Shown here one piece after another: positions 6,005 to 14,275 of a stretch of DNA of 22,855 nucleotides; the stretch's first letter is position 1; each line of letters starts with the position of its first letter. The notes under the pieces were generated by a model. That model did no database searches and was not told the DNA's origin. It worked only from the letters and a program-made list of their open reading frames with translations. Source of the DNA: CAZOKZ01 sp964580585. Lineage in GTDB: Bacteria; Sumerlaeota; Sumerlaeia; SLMS01; JAHLLQ01. The stretch is taken from contig CAZOKZ010000067.1 of the NCBI GenBank assembly GCA_964580585.1, positions 1 to 22,855 of the forward strand, written 5' to 3'. Both the position numbers and the translations under genes were made by a program.

Positions 6005-7315
6005 ATGAACAAAACACACGTCAGCAAACTACTCGCTCTTGGCTTGGTTGCGGTCACCACAGGTGTCGGAACAATGGGTTCCGCCTGGGCCGAAGAAGCC
6101 ACCACGACGGAAATCAGCGAAGATTCGGCGTTGGTCGAATCGCTGAACGTCGCCGCACTAGTTGAAGGCCCAAAAGCCGTTTCGGGTGTCATGGTTGTCG
6201 CCGAGGCAACCGAGGACACCCAAGTAACCCTCGATCCCGGTTGGCGCCAACCAGCAGGCCAGCCTGAAAAAGCTGCTTCCGCTCCGGGATTGGTGTTTGA
6301 AACGACAGATTACGATTTCGGCAGTGTCGAGGAAGGTGAAAAGGTAAACATCGAATTCAACTTTACGAACACGTCGGACAAAACAATCACCATCAACAAA
6401 ATCAAACCCTCGTGCGGCTGTACCGCCGCCGATTTAAAGCAAAAAGTCTTCGAACCCGGCCAAGGCGACACAATCAAAGCAATCTTCAATTCGTCGAACC
6501 GTAGCGGCATCCAACATAAAACCCTGACGGTGGATACGGACGACCCGGACAACCCGACCTATCGTCTTCAATTCAAAGGCGAAGTCGTTTCCAAGGTTTA
6601 CGCAACCGAACGCATTCTGCAATTCGGCGATTTGATGCAGGGCGACACAAAAACATTGGAATTCGCCATTGTAAACATCAGCGGCGAAGAAGTGAAAGTC
6701 CTCTCGACACAATCGACAGCCGGCGCCGTAAAGATTGAAGTCAAAGACCCGGAAAAATACACCGACCCGAAGAGCAATCGCGAAGGCGTTCGCATCCCGG
6801 TTTCGGTGACAATTCCGTCGGACTACCCGGTGGGTCGTTTGTCGGCCAACCTGTCCGTTCAAACCGACTACACCTCGCGCCCGAACTTCATCGTGGTCAT
6901 GAACGGTAACATTCGCGGCGAACTGTCTTTGGAACCCGAACGTCTTTACTTCGGCATTCTGACGCCGAACGATGCCGCCGAACGCGACGCGAAGCTGGTT
7001 GTGGCCGAAGGTAAAACTTTCAGCATGTCCAGTTTCGAGGTCGATAATGTCACCAATACCGGCATGGCCAGCAAAAATGGCGCGATGCCCAAAATCGACG
7101 TCAAAGTCCTGGACAATGAAGGGGAAGAATCCCAGCAAGTTCACATTGCTTTTACCGCTCCGGAAACCCCGGGTCGTTACATGGGCAACGTGGTGTTGAC
7201 GGGTAAAGTTGGCGAAGATGAAAAATCCCTCACCATCCCCTACAACGCCTATGTTCGCGCTGTCCCTGTGCAGCGTACGCAAACGGAACAACCCACCGCC
7301 AACGCAACCCAATAA
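6005..7315 (+). CDS. Secreted DUF1573-domain protein
   Basis: Exported protein of 436 aa with a signal peptide (MNKTHVSKLLALGLVAV...), probably cleaved after AWA at residue 29. An Ala/Glu-rich segment follows to about 90. The DUF1573 domain starts at FETTDYDFGSVEEGE and includes IKPSCGCTAADLK with the family-typical SCGCT. Two further immunoglobulin-like, DUF1573-related segments follow: RILQFGDLMQGDTKTLEF with VNISGEEVKVLS, then RLYFGILTPNDAAERDAKL. The C-terminal tail is Gln/Thr-rich. Members are abundant in Bacteroidetes and Planctomycetes-like bacteria, with no firm function. The Ig-like fold suggests an extracytoplasmic structural or binding role. I chose 6005 because it starts the signal peptide and has GAGG upstream; the frame is open to 5948. 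It is probably co-transcribed with larE. Confidence 0.9.
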   Translation: MNKTHVSKLLALGLVAVTTGVGTMGSAWAEEATTTEISEDSALVESLNVAALVEGPKAVSGVMVVAEATEDTQVTLDPGWRQPAGQPEKAASAPGLVFETTDYDFGSVEEGEKVNIEFNFTNTSDKTITINKIKPSCGCTAADLKQKVFEPGQGDTIKAIFNSSNRSGIQHKTLTVDTDDPDNPTYRLQFKGEVVSKVYATERILQFGDLMQGDTKTLEFAIVNISGEEVKVLSTQSTAGAVKIEVKDPEKYTDPKSNREGVRIPVSVTIPSDYPVGRLSANLSVQTDYTSRPNFIVVMNGNIRGELSLEPERLYFGILTPNDAAERDAKLVVAEGKTFSMSSFEVDNVTNTGMASKNGAMPKIDVKVLDNEGEESQQVHIAFTAPETPGRYMGNVVLTGKVGEDEKSLTIPYNAYVRAVPVQRTQTEQPTANATQ

Positions 7316-7346
7316 TCGATTCGCGAACATTATCACCTAGAAAAGA

Positions 7347-7378
7347 AACGACCCGCTCGGAAATTCGAGCGGGTCGTT
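7347..7378. terminator. Strong terminator between convergent genes
   Basis: AACGACCCGCTCG (7347-7359) and CGAGCGGGTCGTT (7366-7378) form a perfect 13-bp stem with a GAAATT loop. On the minus strand it is followed by TCTTTTC, and the plus-strand side is less T-rich. It lies between the convergent DUF1573 and receiver-domain genes and probably ends the long minus-strand operon, perhaps serving both directions. Confidence 0.92.
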
Positions 7379-7403
7379 CGATTCAAAGAGACCTTGCTGA
7401 GAA

Positions 7404-8699
7404 TCAATCGACGGACACAACGTCCAGTGTTGCACGAGGCACCGAGGCGAGATTCCACGATTCGCCATCGAACACGGCAGACGTCGGTTCTTCGACGGTT
7501 TTTGGCTTTGGAGTCGTCGGAAAAGCATCGTCGATGCGGTTTTCGATAATCGAATCGATCAACTTCTCGTTCGAGAAGTATAACAAAATCGCCAGAAGCA
7601 CAGTTGCCAAAATCAAGATAAGCGTGGCAAAAACGAACAGATAGTTCATGCGTTTGCGCACACGGTGCAGCTCGGAATCGACGAACGGCGTCACGGTGCC
7701 GTTCATTTCCTGGCTCATGGCCGCGTGAGCAGCGTCGGAAATCAACTTTGGCAAACGCCCCTCTGCCACAATCGCGATCTGACGTTCGGCCAGATCCGGC
7801 ATCGCTTCGCGCGCCACCACTGGCACCAATTTCTGGGCTTGAGATTGAACGATTTGAACAATGCCTTCGCCGATTTCCACCGCGCGTTCTTCGGCGGCTT
7901 TGTTAACACGCGATTCGATCTCGCGCGGCAACGTGCCTTCAATCTGCTCGCGCAAACGTTCCCGGATCAAGCCCGGCAACATCCCATCGACAGCGCGCTT
8001 GACCGTTTTTTCCGTCTGTTCGACCAAGACACCGGCAATTGCTTCCGAAACTTTACGCTCGGCCAGCTTCTCGACCATCGATTTGGCGACTTCCTGCACG
8101 GTGAGCTTGACGAGTTCCTGCTCTTTTTCTGCCGTCAGCGCCGTCACACGGGCTTCCACCTCGCGGCGAGCGCGCTGATCGATAATCGACACAATCGACT
8201 GAATGGCGCGTTCAACGATGATCTGGATTTTCTTTTCAACGGCTGTCTGAATTTTTTGCTCAGCCAGCGTCTGCATGTGCCGTTCTGCCGAGTCCTTCAA
8301 GTACTCCTGGGATAACTGCAGAAGGCGTTGTTCTTCGATGATCTCGTTGACTTTGATGAGGAGCTTTTTCGGCGTAAACGGTTTGGAAATCCAACCCGTT
8401 GCCCCCTTGAGGGGTACGCTCTCAAGCAAGTCGATGCTGTCCTCGGGAATCATCAACAGGACAGGAATTTTGTAGGTTTCCTTATCCGTTTTGATCTGGC
8501 GTGTTGTTTCCAGACCGCTGATGCCCTCGAGCGAGCTATCCACCAGGATCAGGTCGTACTGCTCGACCTCGGGATGAACAACCGCGGCCAACCCGTTGCT
8601 GGCGATGGTGACACGATATCCGTTATCTTCCAGGATACCTTTGCAGATTTCCTGGACAGTTGCGGAGTTATCGACCACTAAAACCCGTTCTCCGGGCAT
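7404..8699 (-). CDS. Receiver-domain protein with long amphipathic helical region and C-terminal membrane anchor
   Basis: Protein of 431 aa and the last gene of the roadblock/GTPase operon. Residues 1-122 form a response-regulator receiver: VLVVDNS at 6-12, phosphoacceptor D54 in LILVDSS, and K106 in WISKPF. The usual second acidic residue is N11, and the conserved Thr/Ser after strand 4 is replaced by Ile84 (VLLMIPED), so signalling output may be altered. Residues about 125-345 are a long run of charged amphipathic helices with repeating AE(R/Q)KI-like units, predicted to be coiled coil or membrane-surface helices. One transmembrane helix spans about 353-374, and a short Pro/Thr-rich tail follows. 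No DNA-binding domain is present. GAGGAG lies 8 bases before the ATG. The role is inferred as a membrane-localised effector or scaffold of the GTPase module. Confidence 0.84.
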   Translation of the reverse strand: MPGERVLVVDNSATVQEICKGILEDNGYRVTIASNGLAAVVHPEVEQYDLILVDSSLEGISGLETTRQIKTDKETYKIPVLLMIPEDSIDLLESVPLKGATGWISKPFTPKKLLIKVNEIIEEQRLLQLSQEYLKDSAERHMQTLAEQKIQTAVEKKIQIIVERAIQSIVSIIDQRARREVEARVTALTAEKEQELVKLTVQEVAKSMVEKLAERKVSEAIAGVLVEQTEKTVKRAVDGMLPGLIRERLREQIEGTLPREIESRVNKAAEERAVEIGEGIVQIVQSQAQKLVPVVAREAMPDLAERQIAIVAEGRLPKLISDAAHAAMSQEMNGTVTPFVDSELHRVRKRMNYLFVFATLILILATVLLAILLYFSNEKLIDSIIENRIDDAFPTTPKPKTVEEPTSAVFDGESWNLASVPRATLDVVSVD

Positions 8700-8762
8700 G
8701 ACTCGTCTCCTCGCGTTTCAATTTCGCCCCGTCTGGCCCATTGCAGCGGGCCCCCGACGAAG

Positions 8763-10061
8763 TTATCCAGCGACTTTCAGAACCGTCTGTACACGCTCGA
8801 CAAACGGGAACGGCCCACGATTCATTACATTAATGCGTGAACCGACTTCATCCATCAGATCACGTACCACTTTCGTCGCGCTACGCTCGCCCACCGCTTG
8901 TGTAAAGTGGCGATAAGAGGCCTGCATCAAGCTCATCAAACCTTCCAGCGCGTCTTCGTAACATTCGTCGATCGTTTCGACAAATTCGCATTTCTCAAAG
9001 AATGATTCGATTTCTTTGCTATCCACCACATTGCGGCGAACCTTCAACAAATCCGCCCGGGTGTACGTTTGGACCAATTCATACCAAATGCGTTCAAGCA
9101 CGTTTTTATCGCCGGGCCCTGCGGAATACTCTTTCAAGGACGTAATACGGCGAACCATTTCGTTTTGGAAAAATGTAAGCGCACCAATGGGGGAAACGAA
9201 CTCAAGGACTCTGCTATCGCCCTTTTCTTTTCCTTTTCCACCGATCAATCCGCCAAAAATACCGCCTCGTTCCTGAGCACCCTTCGAGGGAGCTTTTTCC
9301 TGTTCATCCTCGTCGCCCTCCTGCTCGGCGATTGAACGATGACGCCCTGTGGCTTCTTCATCTACAAGCAGCAGGCCGGACTTGATGAACTGACTCAGGA
9401 TCAGGTGAACTTCAAACCGCCCCATATTCGACCGATTAACCACGGCCTGAACTGTAAACCGCCCGTTGACTTGCGAAAGAACGCGCCATTCTTGAGGACG
9501 CAGCTTCAGATGGCGTTCAAAATTATCGTCCGGAGGCGCCGTGTTGAGAACCAGGCCATCGTGAGGAAGTACGGTCAGAATCTTCTGCCATTCATCGTTT
9601 CGGCGCGTGCCTTCCAAAATCATCGGCTCGATGTCGATTTGTACAATCGCATCGCCAAGTCGTTTGGGGTCAATGGTTTCAAACTTAAATTCCCCGTCGT
9701 CCCAGGCAAACAGACTCCAAATTTCCTCTTCCAATTGAAGGCGAAGGGTCTCGCGAATGGTCTCTTCGGTAACGACTTCGCGCTCGACCAGGATCTGGCC
9801 GAGACGCTTGTCGGATTCCACGGTTTTTTGAATATTAAGGAGCCTCGATAGCTCGCTACGCTTGAGCAAACCACGGTTCACCAGCAGATCGCCAATGCGA
9901 CGCCGACGTTCCATCGACGATGAATTGATGATTTTCCCGTTATGAATCGAAAGCGTAATCTCGTGGCTGTCCTTGCGGAGTTGTAAAACCCCGGAGGACT
10001 TACCCATACTGATAAACTGAAGAACTTCTGGCAGTGGGACTTGTTTGAGACTTCCTTGCAT
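8763..10061 (-). CDS. PATAN (DUF4388) domain protein
   Basis: Cytoplasmic protein of 432 aa. The N-terminus MQGSLKQVPLPEVLQFISMGKSSGVLQL is the hallmark start of the PATAN/DUF4388 domain, as in PatA-like regulators. It is followed by IHNGKIINSSS and a helical part with RIGDLLVNRGLL and LGQILVEREVVTEE, resembling the MshEN/GspE N-terminal repeats that bind nucleotides in some ATPases. A predicted winged-helix-like segment (EWRVLSQVNGRFTVQAVV) lies at about 191-208. A charged and Gly-rich linker (about 240-285) separates a helical C-terminal region of unknown family. It contains no receiver domain, but a separate receiver protein is encoded immediately downstream. The likely role is a protein-interaction hub within the MglA/roadblock operon. 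GAGAGA lies about 7 bases before the ATG. Confidence 0.86.
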   Translation of the reverse strand: MQGSLKQVPLPEVLQFISMGKSSGVLQLRKDSHEITLSIHNGKIINSSSMERRRRIGDLLVNRGLLKRSELSRLLNIQKTVESDKRLGQILVEREVVTEETIRETLRLQLEEEIWSLFAWDDGEFKFETIDPKRLGDAIVQIDIEPMILEGTRRNDEWQKILTVLPHDGLVLNTAPPDDNFERHLKLRPQEWRVLSQVNGRFTVQAVVNRSNMGRFEVHLILSQFIKSGLLLVDEEATGRHRSIAEQEGDEDEQEKAPSKGAQERGGIFGGLIGGKGKEKGDSRVLEFVSPIGALTFFQNEMVRRITSLKEYSAGPGDKNVLERIWYELVQTYTRADLLKVRRNVVDSKEIESFFEKCEFVETIDECYEDALEGLMSLMQASYRHFTQAVGERSATKVVRDLMDEVGSRINVMNRGPFPFVERVQTVLKVAG

Positions 10062-10136
10062 GGGGTCTCTCTCGAACTCCGATTTGTGTGTCGCGCTTCA
10101 GTTAAGTTTTCTGGTCACCTTGCATCAGTCGGGGAA

Positions 10137-10622
10137 TTAATCCGAGCTGAACAGGTCGTCGAGACGATCTTCCACGTCGCGTTCGATATCGATCTGGCGT
10201 CCGGCAGGCATGCGTTTGGCGCGGGCCTTGTCGAGCGTTTCACGAATCGCCTTGGTGCCTTCTTTTGAGTACAGGCGCACCATGCCGATCGTTGTTCGAT
10301 CGTCGAAAATCACCGTCAAAATCGTATCGTTATCTACCAGGATGTTATGGATGTGGTCCTTTTCGCCCTGGTGGAAGAGTACCGAGAAGTCCGATTCGCC
10401 AACAAGCGACGCCATGGCGCGTGTCGAAGCGAACGAGCCGGCAATCAGCGCCGCGAGAGCATCTGTATCGATGTTCTGCGTGAATCCCTTTTTGGCGAGG
10501 CACTTACCGTCGGCATCGACCAGGATTGCGCATTTTGCCTCGGACTGTTTCAACATCTGCAACAAAGTCCGATGGATCTGCGTGATCTCTGTCTTCGTCA
10601 AGATCAGTGGAGCTTTGGCCAT
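10137..10622 (-). CDS. Roadblock/LC7-domain protein (second soluble roadblock protein)
   Basis: Soluble protein of 161 aa with a roadblock/LC7 fold. An N-terminal helix (ITQIHRTLLQMLKQSEAKCAI) leads into ILVDADGKCLAKKGF, then DALAALIAGSFASTRAMASLVGE, the strands FSVLFHQGEKDHIHNILV and ILTVIFDDRTTIGMVRLY. The C-terminal 35 residues are charged and helical (RDVEDRLDDLFSSD). In bacteria such proteins dimerise and bind Ras-like GTPases such as MglA, with MglB acting as a GTPase-activating protein. The gene lies 64 bp downstream of the MglA-like gene and 75 bp upstream of the PATAN gene. AAAGGA lies about 9 bases before the ATG. Whether it activates the GTPase or only scaffolds is not visible. Confidence 0.87.
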   Translation of the reverse strand: MAKAPLILTKTEITQIHRTLLQMLKQSEAKCAILVDADGKCLAKKGFTQNIDTDALAALIAGSFASTRAMASLVGESDFSVLFHQGEKDHIHNILVDNDTILTVIFDDRTTIGMVRLYSKEGTKAIRETLDKARAKRMPAGRQIDIERDVEDRLDDLFSSD

Positions 10623-10686
10623 CTGTCTGGTCCTTTCTAATAATCACAATTCCGCAAGTCAAATCAATCGGCAAGCCGGCTCTCTA

Positions 10687-11901
10687 TCAAGGCATGGTCT
10701 TCTTGCCCGTGGCCAGGACGGCGATTTCTCCGCCAAAGCCTTTATACGTCATGAACAAGCTCTTGGTGCTGCCATCGAGCACCATGACATTGACCGCCGG
10801 TCCATCTTGACCTTCGGCGGATTCGAGCAGATGGAATTTGCACTGCTGGCCTTCGTACATCCGGGCATCGGCGCCCTTGAGGACCAGTTTTTTGCTAAAC
10901 GTGCGTTTGAAAATTCCCATAAACGACAGGAAGCCCGTTAGCTGGTATTCCTTCGAGCCCGAGGAAATCTGGGCCAGGGTCAAACTGCCCTTGCCCGTCT
11001 TCATGCCGCGCCACAAACCGTCGCAATCCTGGGTTACCGTCAACGAAGGGGCGGCTTCGCCCGAATCTTCGTCCGCCGCTGCGGCAGCCGGTTCCGGTTT
11101 GGGAGCAGCAGCCTTGGCGGGCTTTGGTGTCGAGGCCTTCTGGCTCGACTTCTTACCCTCCAACGCATCATCGCTCAATTCATCTTCGTTAATTGCTTCG
11201 TATTCGTCATCGGCATGTTTGCTCTGGGTGGCTGCAACCGGTTTGGGAGTTGATCCCGAACCAGGCTTCGATCCGCTTCCGCCGGGAACGCTGCCACCTT
11301 TGTTCAATCGCTGGATGACGAGTGAGCTGATGCCCTTCAACGTTTCCTTGACGCCCTGGCCCGAGACGGCAACCGCATCGATGGTCGGAACCGTGTTGGA
11401 AACCTTCAGAATTTCGATGATTTCCTCTTTGCCGCTGATCTGTGGCATGTCGCGCTTGTTCAGCTGCAAAATCCAGGGGATGCCGTCTTCGTCTTGTTTA
11501 TCGACCTGCAAATGATAGCCATATTCAGCCAAGTTCTGTTTCAGGTTTTCGAATGATTCGAGGTTTTCCTGAAGGCGGTCTTTCTGGCTGTCAGCCACGA
11601 ACACAATCCCATCGACGCCGCGCAGCACGAGCTTACGCGTTGCGTTGTAATACACCTGACCGGGGACCGTGTAGAGTTGGAACTTGGTTTTGAAACCTTT
11701 AACCTCGCCCAGATCCAATGGCAGGAAGTCGAAAAACAGCGTTCGATCCTGTTCGGTTGCCAATGAAACCAATTCGCCGCGGAATTTCCCGGGCACGGTT
11801 TTATGGACATGGATCAGGTTGGTCGTCTTACCGCAGAGACCGCATCCGTAGTACACGATCTTGCAGGAGATTTCCTTGAAGGCGTAATTTAGTGTGGCCA
11901 T
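10687..11901 (-). CDS. mglA: MglA-type Ras-like GTPase with long C-terminal extension
   Basis: Small GTPase of the MglA family, whose best-known member sets cell polarity for motility in Myxococcus. The G domain is residues 1-200: P-loop GCGLCGKTT at 19-27, TEQDRTLFFDFLP at 49-61 with the MglA-specific intrinsic arginine R53, TVPGQV at 78-83 (Gln82, in place of the Ras DxxG), and NKRD at 148-151. It matches the fold and spacing of Myxococcus MglA, which is about 195 aa. This protein has 404 residues. A disordered Gly/Pro/Ala/Lys linker with an acidic patch (DDEYEAINEDELSDD) covers about 201-288. An extra, probably beta-rich domain of about 115 residues follows (GLWRGMKTGKGSLTL ... GEIAVLATGKK), which I do not recognise. 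GAGGAGA lies just upstream of the ATG. An MglB-like gene is 126 bp upstream. Confidence 0.93.
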   Translation of the reverse strand: MATLNYAFKEISCKIVYYGCGLCGKTTNLIHVHKTVPGKFRGELVSLATEQDRTLFFDFLPLDLGEVKGFKTKFQLYTVPGQVYYNATRKLVLRGVDGIVFVADSQKDRLQENLESFENLKQNLAEYGYHLQVDKQDEDGIPWILQLNKRDMPQISGKEEIIEILKVSNTVPTIDAVAVSGQGVKETLKGISSLVIQRLNKGGSVPGGSGSKPGSGSTPKPVAATQSKHADDEYEAINEDELSDDALEGKKSSQKASTPKPAKAAAPKPEPAAAAADEDSGEAAPSLTVTQDCDGLWRGMKTGKGSLTLAQISSGSKEYQLTGFLSFMGIFKRTFSKKLVLKGADARMYEGQQCKFHLLESAEGQDGPAVNVMVLDGSTKSLFMTYKGFGGEIAVLATGKKTMP

Positions 11902-12027
11902 CGTCTCCTCATTCGTTTCCGTAAAGTTCCAGCTGGCAGTTGCCTGATTGAGAGGGGTCGCAAAACCCGGCTATTCTGCCCGAGCAAGTATTCTGATTCA
12001 GGGGAGGCACCAATTTGCAGTGCCCAA

Positions 12028-12378
12028 TCAAACTCCGATGCCGACGTTGTTCAGTCGTTCGGAGGCCGCCCGCATTTCTACGCGGATTAAACCTAAATTC
12101 GCATCCGGCTGGGCAACGCAAACCAAAAAGCCCGACCGCGTCGAGTTGAAAAACAGTTTGTTGCGATCGGTTTCGATGATAAAGGAGACCAATTCGCCCT
12201 GCTCCATCTTTTTTGTCGCTTTTTCCGTCGAGTTGATAATCGAACTCGTCAACGCTCCCATCATCTCGTCATTGAGTTCGGTGGCAAAATCCGACGCGAC
12301 AATAATGCCGTCGGCGGCCACGACGAAAGAGCCGATGACTCCTGGTGTCTTGTTCAGTTCTGCCAATGTTCTTTCCAT
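12028..12378 (-). CDS. Small roadblock/LC7 protein (MglB-like)
   Basis: Soluble single-domain roadblock/LC7 protein of 116 aa. It starts MERTLAELNKTPGVIGSFVV, followed by AADGIIVASDF, the helix LNDEMMGALTSSIINSTEKATKKM, and strands LVSFIIETDRNKLFFN and FLVCVAQPDANLGLIRVEM. This is the canonical helix-strand layout of MglB-type partners and of roadblock proteins next to bacterial GTPases. It is encoded directly upstream of the MglA-like gene, as in classical mglBA pairs, so it is the best candidate for the GTPase-activating partner. GGAG lies 9 bases before the ATG. The 126-bp gap to mglA contains no recognisable structure. Confidence 0.9.
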   Translation of the reverse strand: MERTLAELNKTPGVIGSFVVAADGIIVASDFATELNDEMMGALTSSIINSTEKATKKMEQGELVSFIIETDRNKLFFNSTRSGFLVCVAQPDANLGLIRVEMRAASERLNNVGIGV

Positions 12379-12440
12379 GTGTATTGCTCCAATGACAAGA
12401 TCTCAACGTGCGATGAGTATTTCTTTGTAACTGATTGAAA

Positions 12441-13370
12441 TTACCGGGCTTCTGCGGCCGACTGGCTGGCAAGCGAGCCCACCACGGACAATCCAGGGTA
12501 CTTCCATTGCAAAAATTCACGGGCAGTTTTCGCCAGAATGCCGATCCGCCCTTCACAATCCGACATTTTAGTCCGCCCATTAAACAGGAGAATCAATCCA
12601 AAATTTTGATTGAGCGCTGTAATAAAGATCAGATGCTCGCGCGATTCGATCATTAATCGGCGCATTTTGCTGAGTCCTGCCGCCCCCATTGTGTTGCCGA
12701 TCTGGTCGCTTTTCGACATCAACCGAGCGGCAATTTCGTCCACTTCCACACGCATAGGCAGGTCGCGCCAGACTATCAGGCCTTCCTGACTGAAAATCAA
12801 AAATCCTTCCAGACCAGGAGCCTTGCGCACGACGGCGGCCAGTTCCTCGAAGCTGAACACCTGGATAAATCCGCCCTGCGGATTGGAATCCACGGTGTGG
12901 TGGGACGTGGCAGTCTGAACCGGAGTAGCGGAGCCCGATAATTTGTTACGGAATTCCTTATCCACCATGTCAGGAGTAAGCGCTTCCAGAACGTGCGGCG
13001 TTACCAGAATCAGGGTGACGACCTGGACCGCGACGGCAATCGGGTTGCCAATCCAGAACTGCAACGCCGCCGGACCCGTACCGGATTGGTCGGAAAGCAG
13101 GATGTGCTGGAGCGAAAAGCCAATCATCGATCCGACACAGCGAAAGATCACCAATGCAATCGACAGTCCAAAGACCGCGCCGATGGTCATGCGCGAGTTG
13201 GTGAACAGGGTCAGGAGAAAATAGAGTCCTATTTCCACCGCCACGACAATGGGCGCCCACACCTGGAGATTATCGAAGGGACTGGCCTGGTTCGCAAAAA
13301 CCATCGGGGCTGCAATCAACCCCAATGCAGCGATGATGATGAAGACGGCCAAGCGGGAGACCGGAATCAT
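12441..13370 (-). CDS. Four-TM membrane protein with C-terminal roadblock domain
   Basis: Unusual 309-aa protein. Hydrophobic segments at about 5-26, 38-58, 62-92 and 105-125 predict four transmembrane helices. A linker (about 130-168) leads to a cytoplasmic roadblock/LC7-like domain at about 170-300: FSFEELAAVVRKAPGLEGFLIFSQEGLIVW, then DEIAARLMSKSDQIGNTMGAAG, then EHLIFITALNQNFGLILLF. The roadblock part keeps the fold pattern of the soluble neighbours. Its position immediately upstream of the MglB-like gene suggests that it brings the GTPase or its partners to the membrane. AAAGGAT lies about 9 bases before the ATG. The membrane part is not one I recognise. The fusion boundary and topology come from hydrophobicity only. 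Confidence 0.82.
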   Translation of the reverse strand: MIPVSRLAVFIIIAALGLIAAPMVFANQASPFDNLQVWAPIVVAVEIGLYFLLTLFTNSRMTIGAVFGLSIALVIFRCVGSMIGFSLQHILLSDQSGTGPAALQFWIGNPIAVAVQVVTLILVTPHVLEALTPDMVDKEFRNKLSGSATPVQTATSHHTVDSNPQGGFIQVFSFEELAAVVRKAPGLEGFLIFSQEGLIVWRDLPMRVEVDEIAARLMSKSDQIGNTMGAAGLSKMRRLMIESREHLIFITALNQNFGLILLFNGRTKMSDCEGRIGILAKTAREFLQWKYPGLSVVGSLASQSAAEAR

Positions 13371-13420
13371 ATTTCAGATCCTTTCACACTGAATAGAGCA
13401 ACATGCTCGTTATCCACTGC

Positions 13421-14242
13421 CTATTCATTGTCCTCAACAGGTAAATGCTGGCGAACAACTAATTGTACCCGATGCTGCAACTTGCCAAAATTGATCTGAG
13501 GGTCCACTCCCAGAATCAAAAGCCGCCGCTGTCGCTGAACCACCATGACCAATGTCTTGCTGGTTTCAATCAACCCATAATTCAACAAGCCTTGATCCAA
13601 CTCGTAACAAGCAACGGATGCTTCCTCGTGAAAGCGTGCGGCGATTTCGGCAATCTCATCACTACCTTCCACAGACGATTTTCCGGAATCAAGGTCAAGA
13701 AGTGCGACAGCGAAAACTTTTCCAAGGCTGGAAATCTGTTTCTTCAACCCTTGGACGATTTCATCCATCTGCAAGACAAGGGCTCCGCGCAACGGAACCG
13801 CGTCCTGAGACCGGTGGACGACCGTGGATGGTCGATGTGTACGGAATTCGTTTTTGAGGACTTGGACCTGGGGATCAAGAGGATTACGCAACTCCAGTTC
13901 TCTCAAACACACTTCCGCTTCCTCGAGGCGTTTCAATTTGATCAAACAGCGGGTTTTTTCCACCAGCAGTCCCATGGCGCCGATGGCCCCAAACGATTCG
14001 GCCTTCGAAATTTCCTGCATGGCATCGTCATAACGCCCGGTGTCAGCCAGCAAACGCGCCAATTGAATGCGACCCGCAACGGAACGCACGTCGGTGGAGA
14101 GTCCGCGTTGGCAAACATCCAATGCCTCGGCAAACCGGCGTTGGCGCCGGAGAGCCTGACTCAAGGGGATATAGGCCATTGGATTTCGCCCCGAGCGAAA
14201 ATCCTGGTCCAGTTTTTCAAGTTCTTTAGCCCCAAGTCCCAT
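13421..14242 (-). CDS. TPR protein with C-terminal roadblock-like domain
   Basis: Protein of 273 aa. The N-terminal half has tetratricopeptide-like helical pairs, about 22-122: YIPLSQALRRQRRFAEALDVCQRGL, LARLLADTGRYDDAMQEISKAESFG and CLIKLKRLEEAEVCLRELELRNP. After a short linker, residues about 155-268 resemble a roadblock/LC7 domain: MDEIVQGLKKQISSLGKVFAVALLDLDSGKSS, DEIAEIAARFHEEASVACYEL and TSKTLVMVVQRQRRLLILGVD. The roadblock call rests on the secondary-structure pattern and on context, and is less certain than for the neighbours. It is the first of the closely spaced genes, 50 bp before the membrane roadblock gene. Likely role: adaptor linking the GTPase module to a peptide ligand. A likely AAGGA lies about 16 bases upstream, which is rather far. 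Confidence 0.76.
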   Translation of the reverse strand: MGLGAKELEKLDQDFRSGRNPMAYIPLSQALRRQRRFAEALDVCQRGLSTDVRSVAGRIQLARLLADTGRYDDAMQEISKAESFGAIGAMGLLVEKTRCLIKLKRLEEAEVCLRELELRNPLDPQVQVLKNEFRTHRPSTVVHRSQDAVPLRGALVLQMDEIVQGLKKQISSLGKVFAVALLDLDSGKSSVEGSDEIAEIAARFHEEASVACYELDQGLLNYGLIETSKTLVMVVQRQRRLLILGVDPQINFGKLQHRVQLVVRQHLPVEDNE

Positions 14243-14275
14243 CGGTTACCCGTCATCCTTAAGCGGATCTCGAAT

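Noticed and set aside
6434..7336. 300-residue minus-strand frame
   Set aside because: Antisense to the DUF1573 gene, Phe/Arg/Gly-rich, with no motif and no ribosome binding site that stands out.
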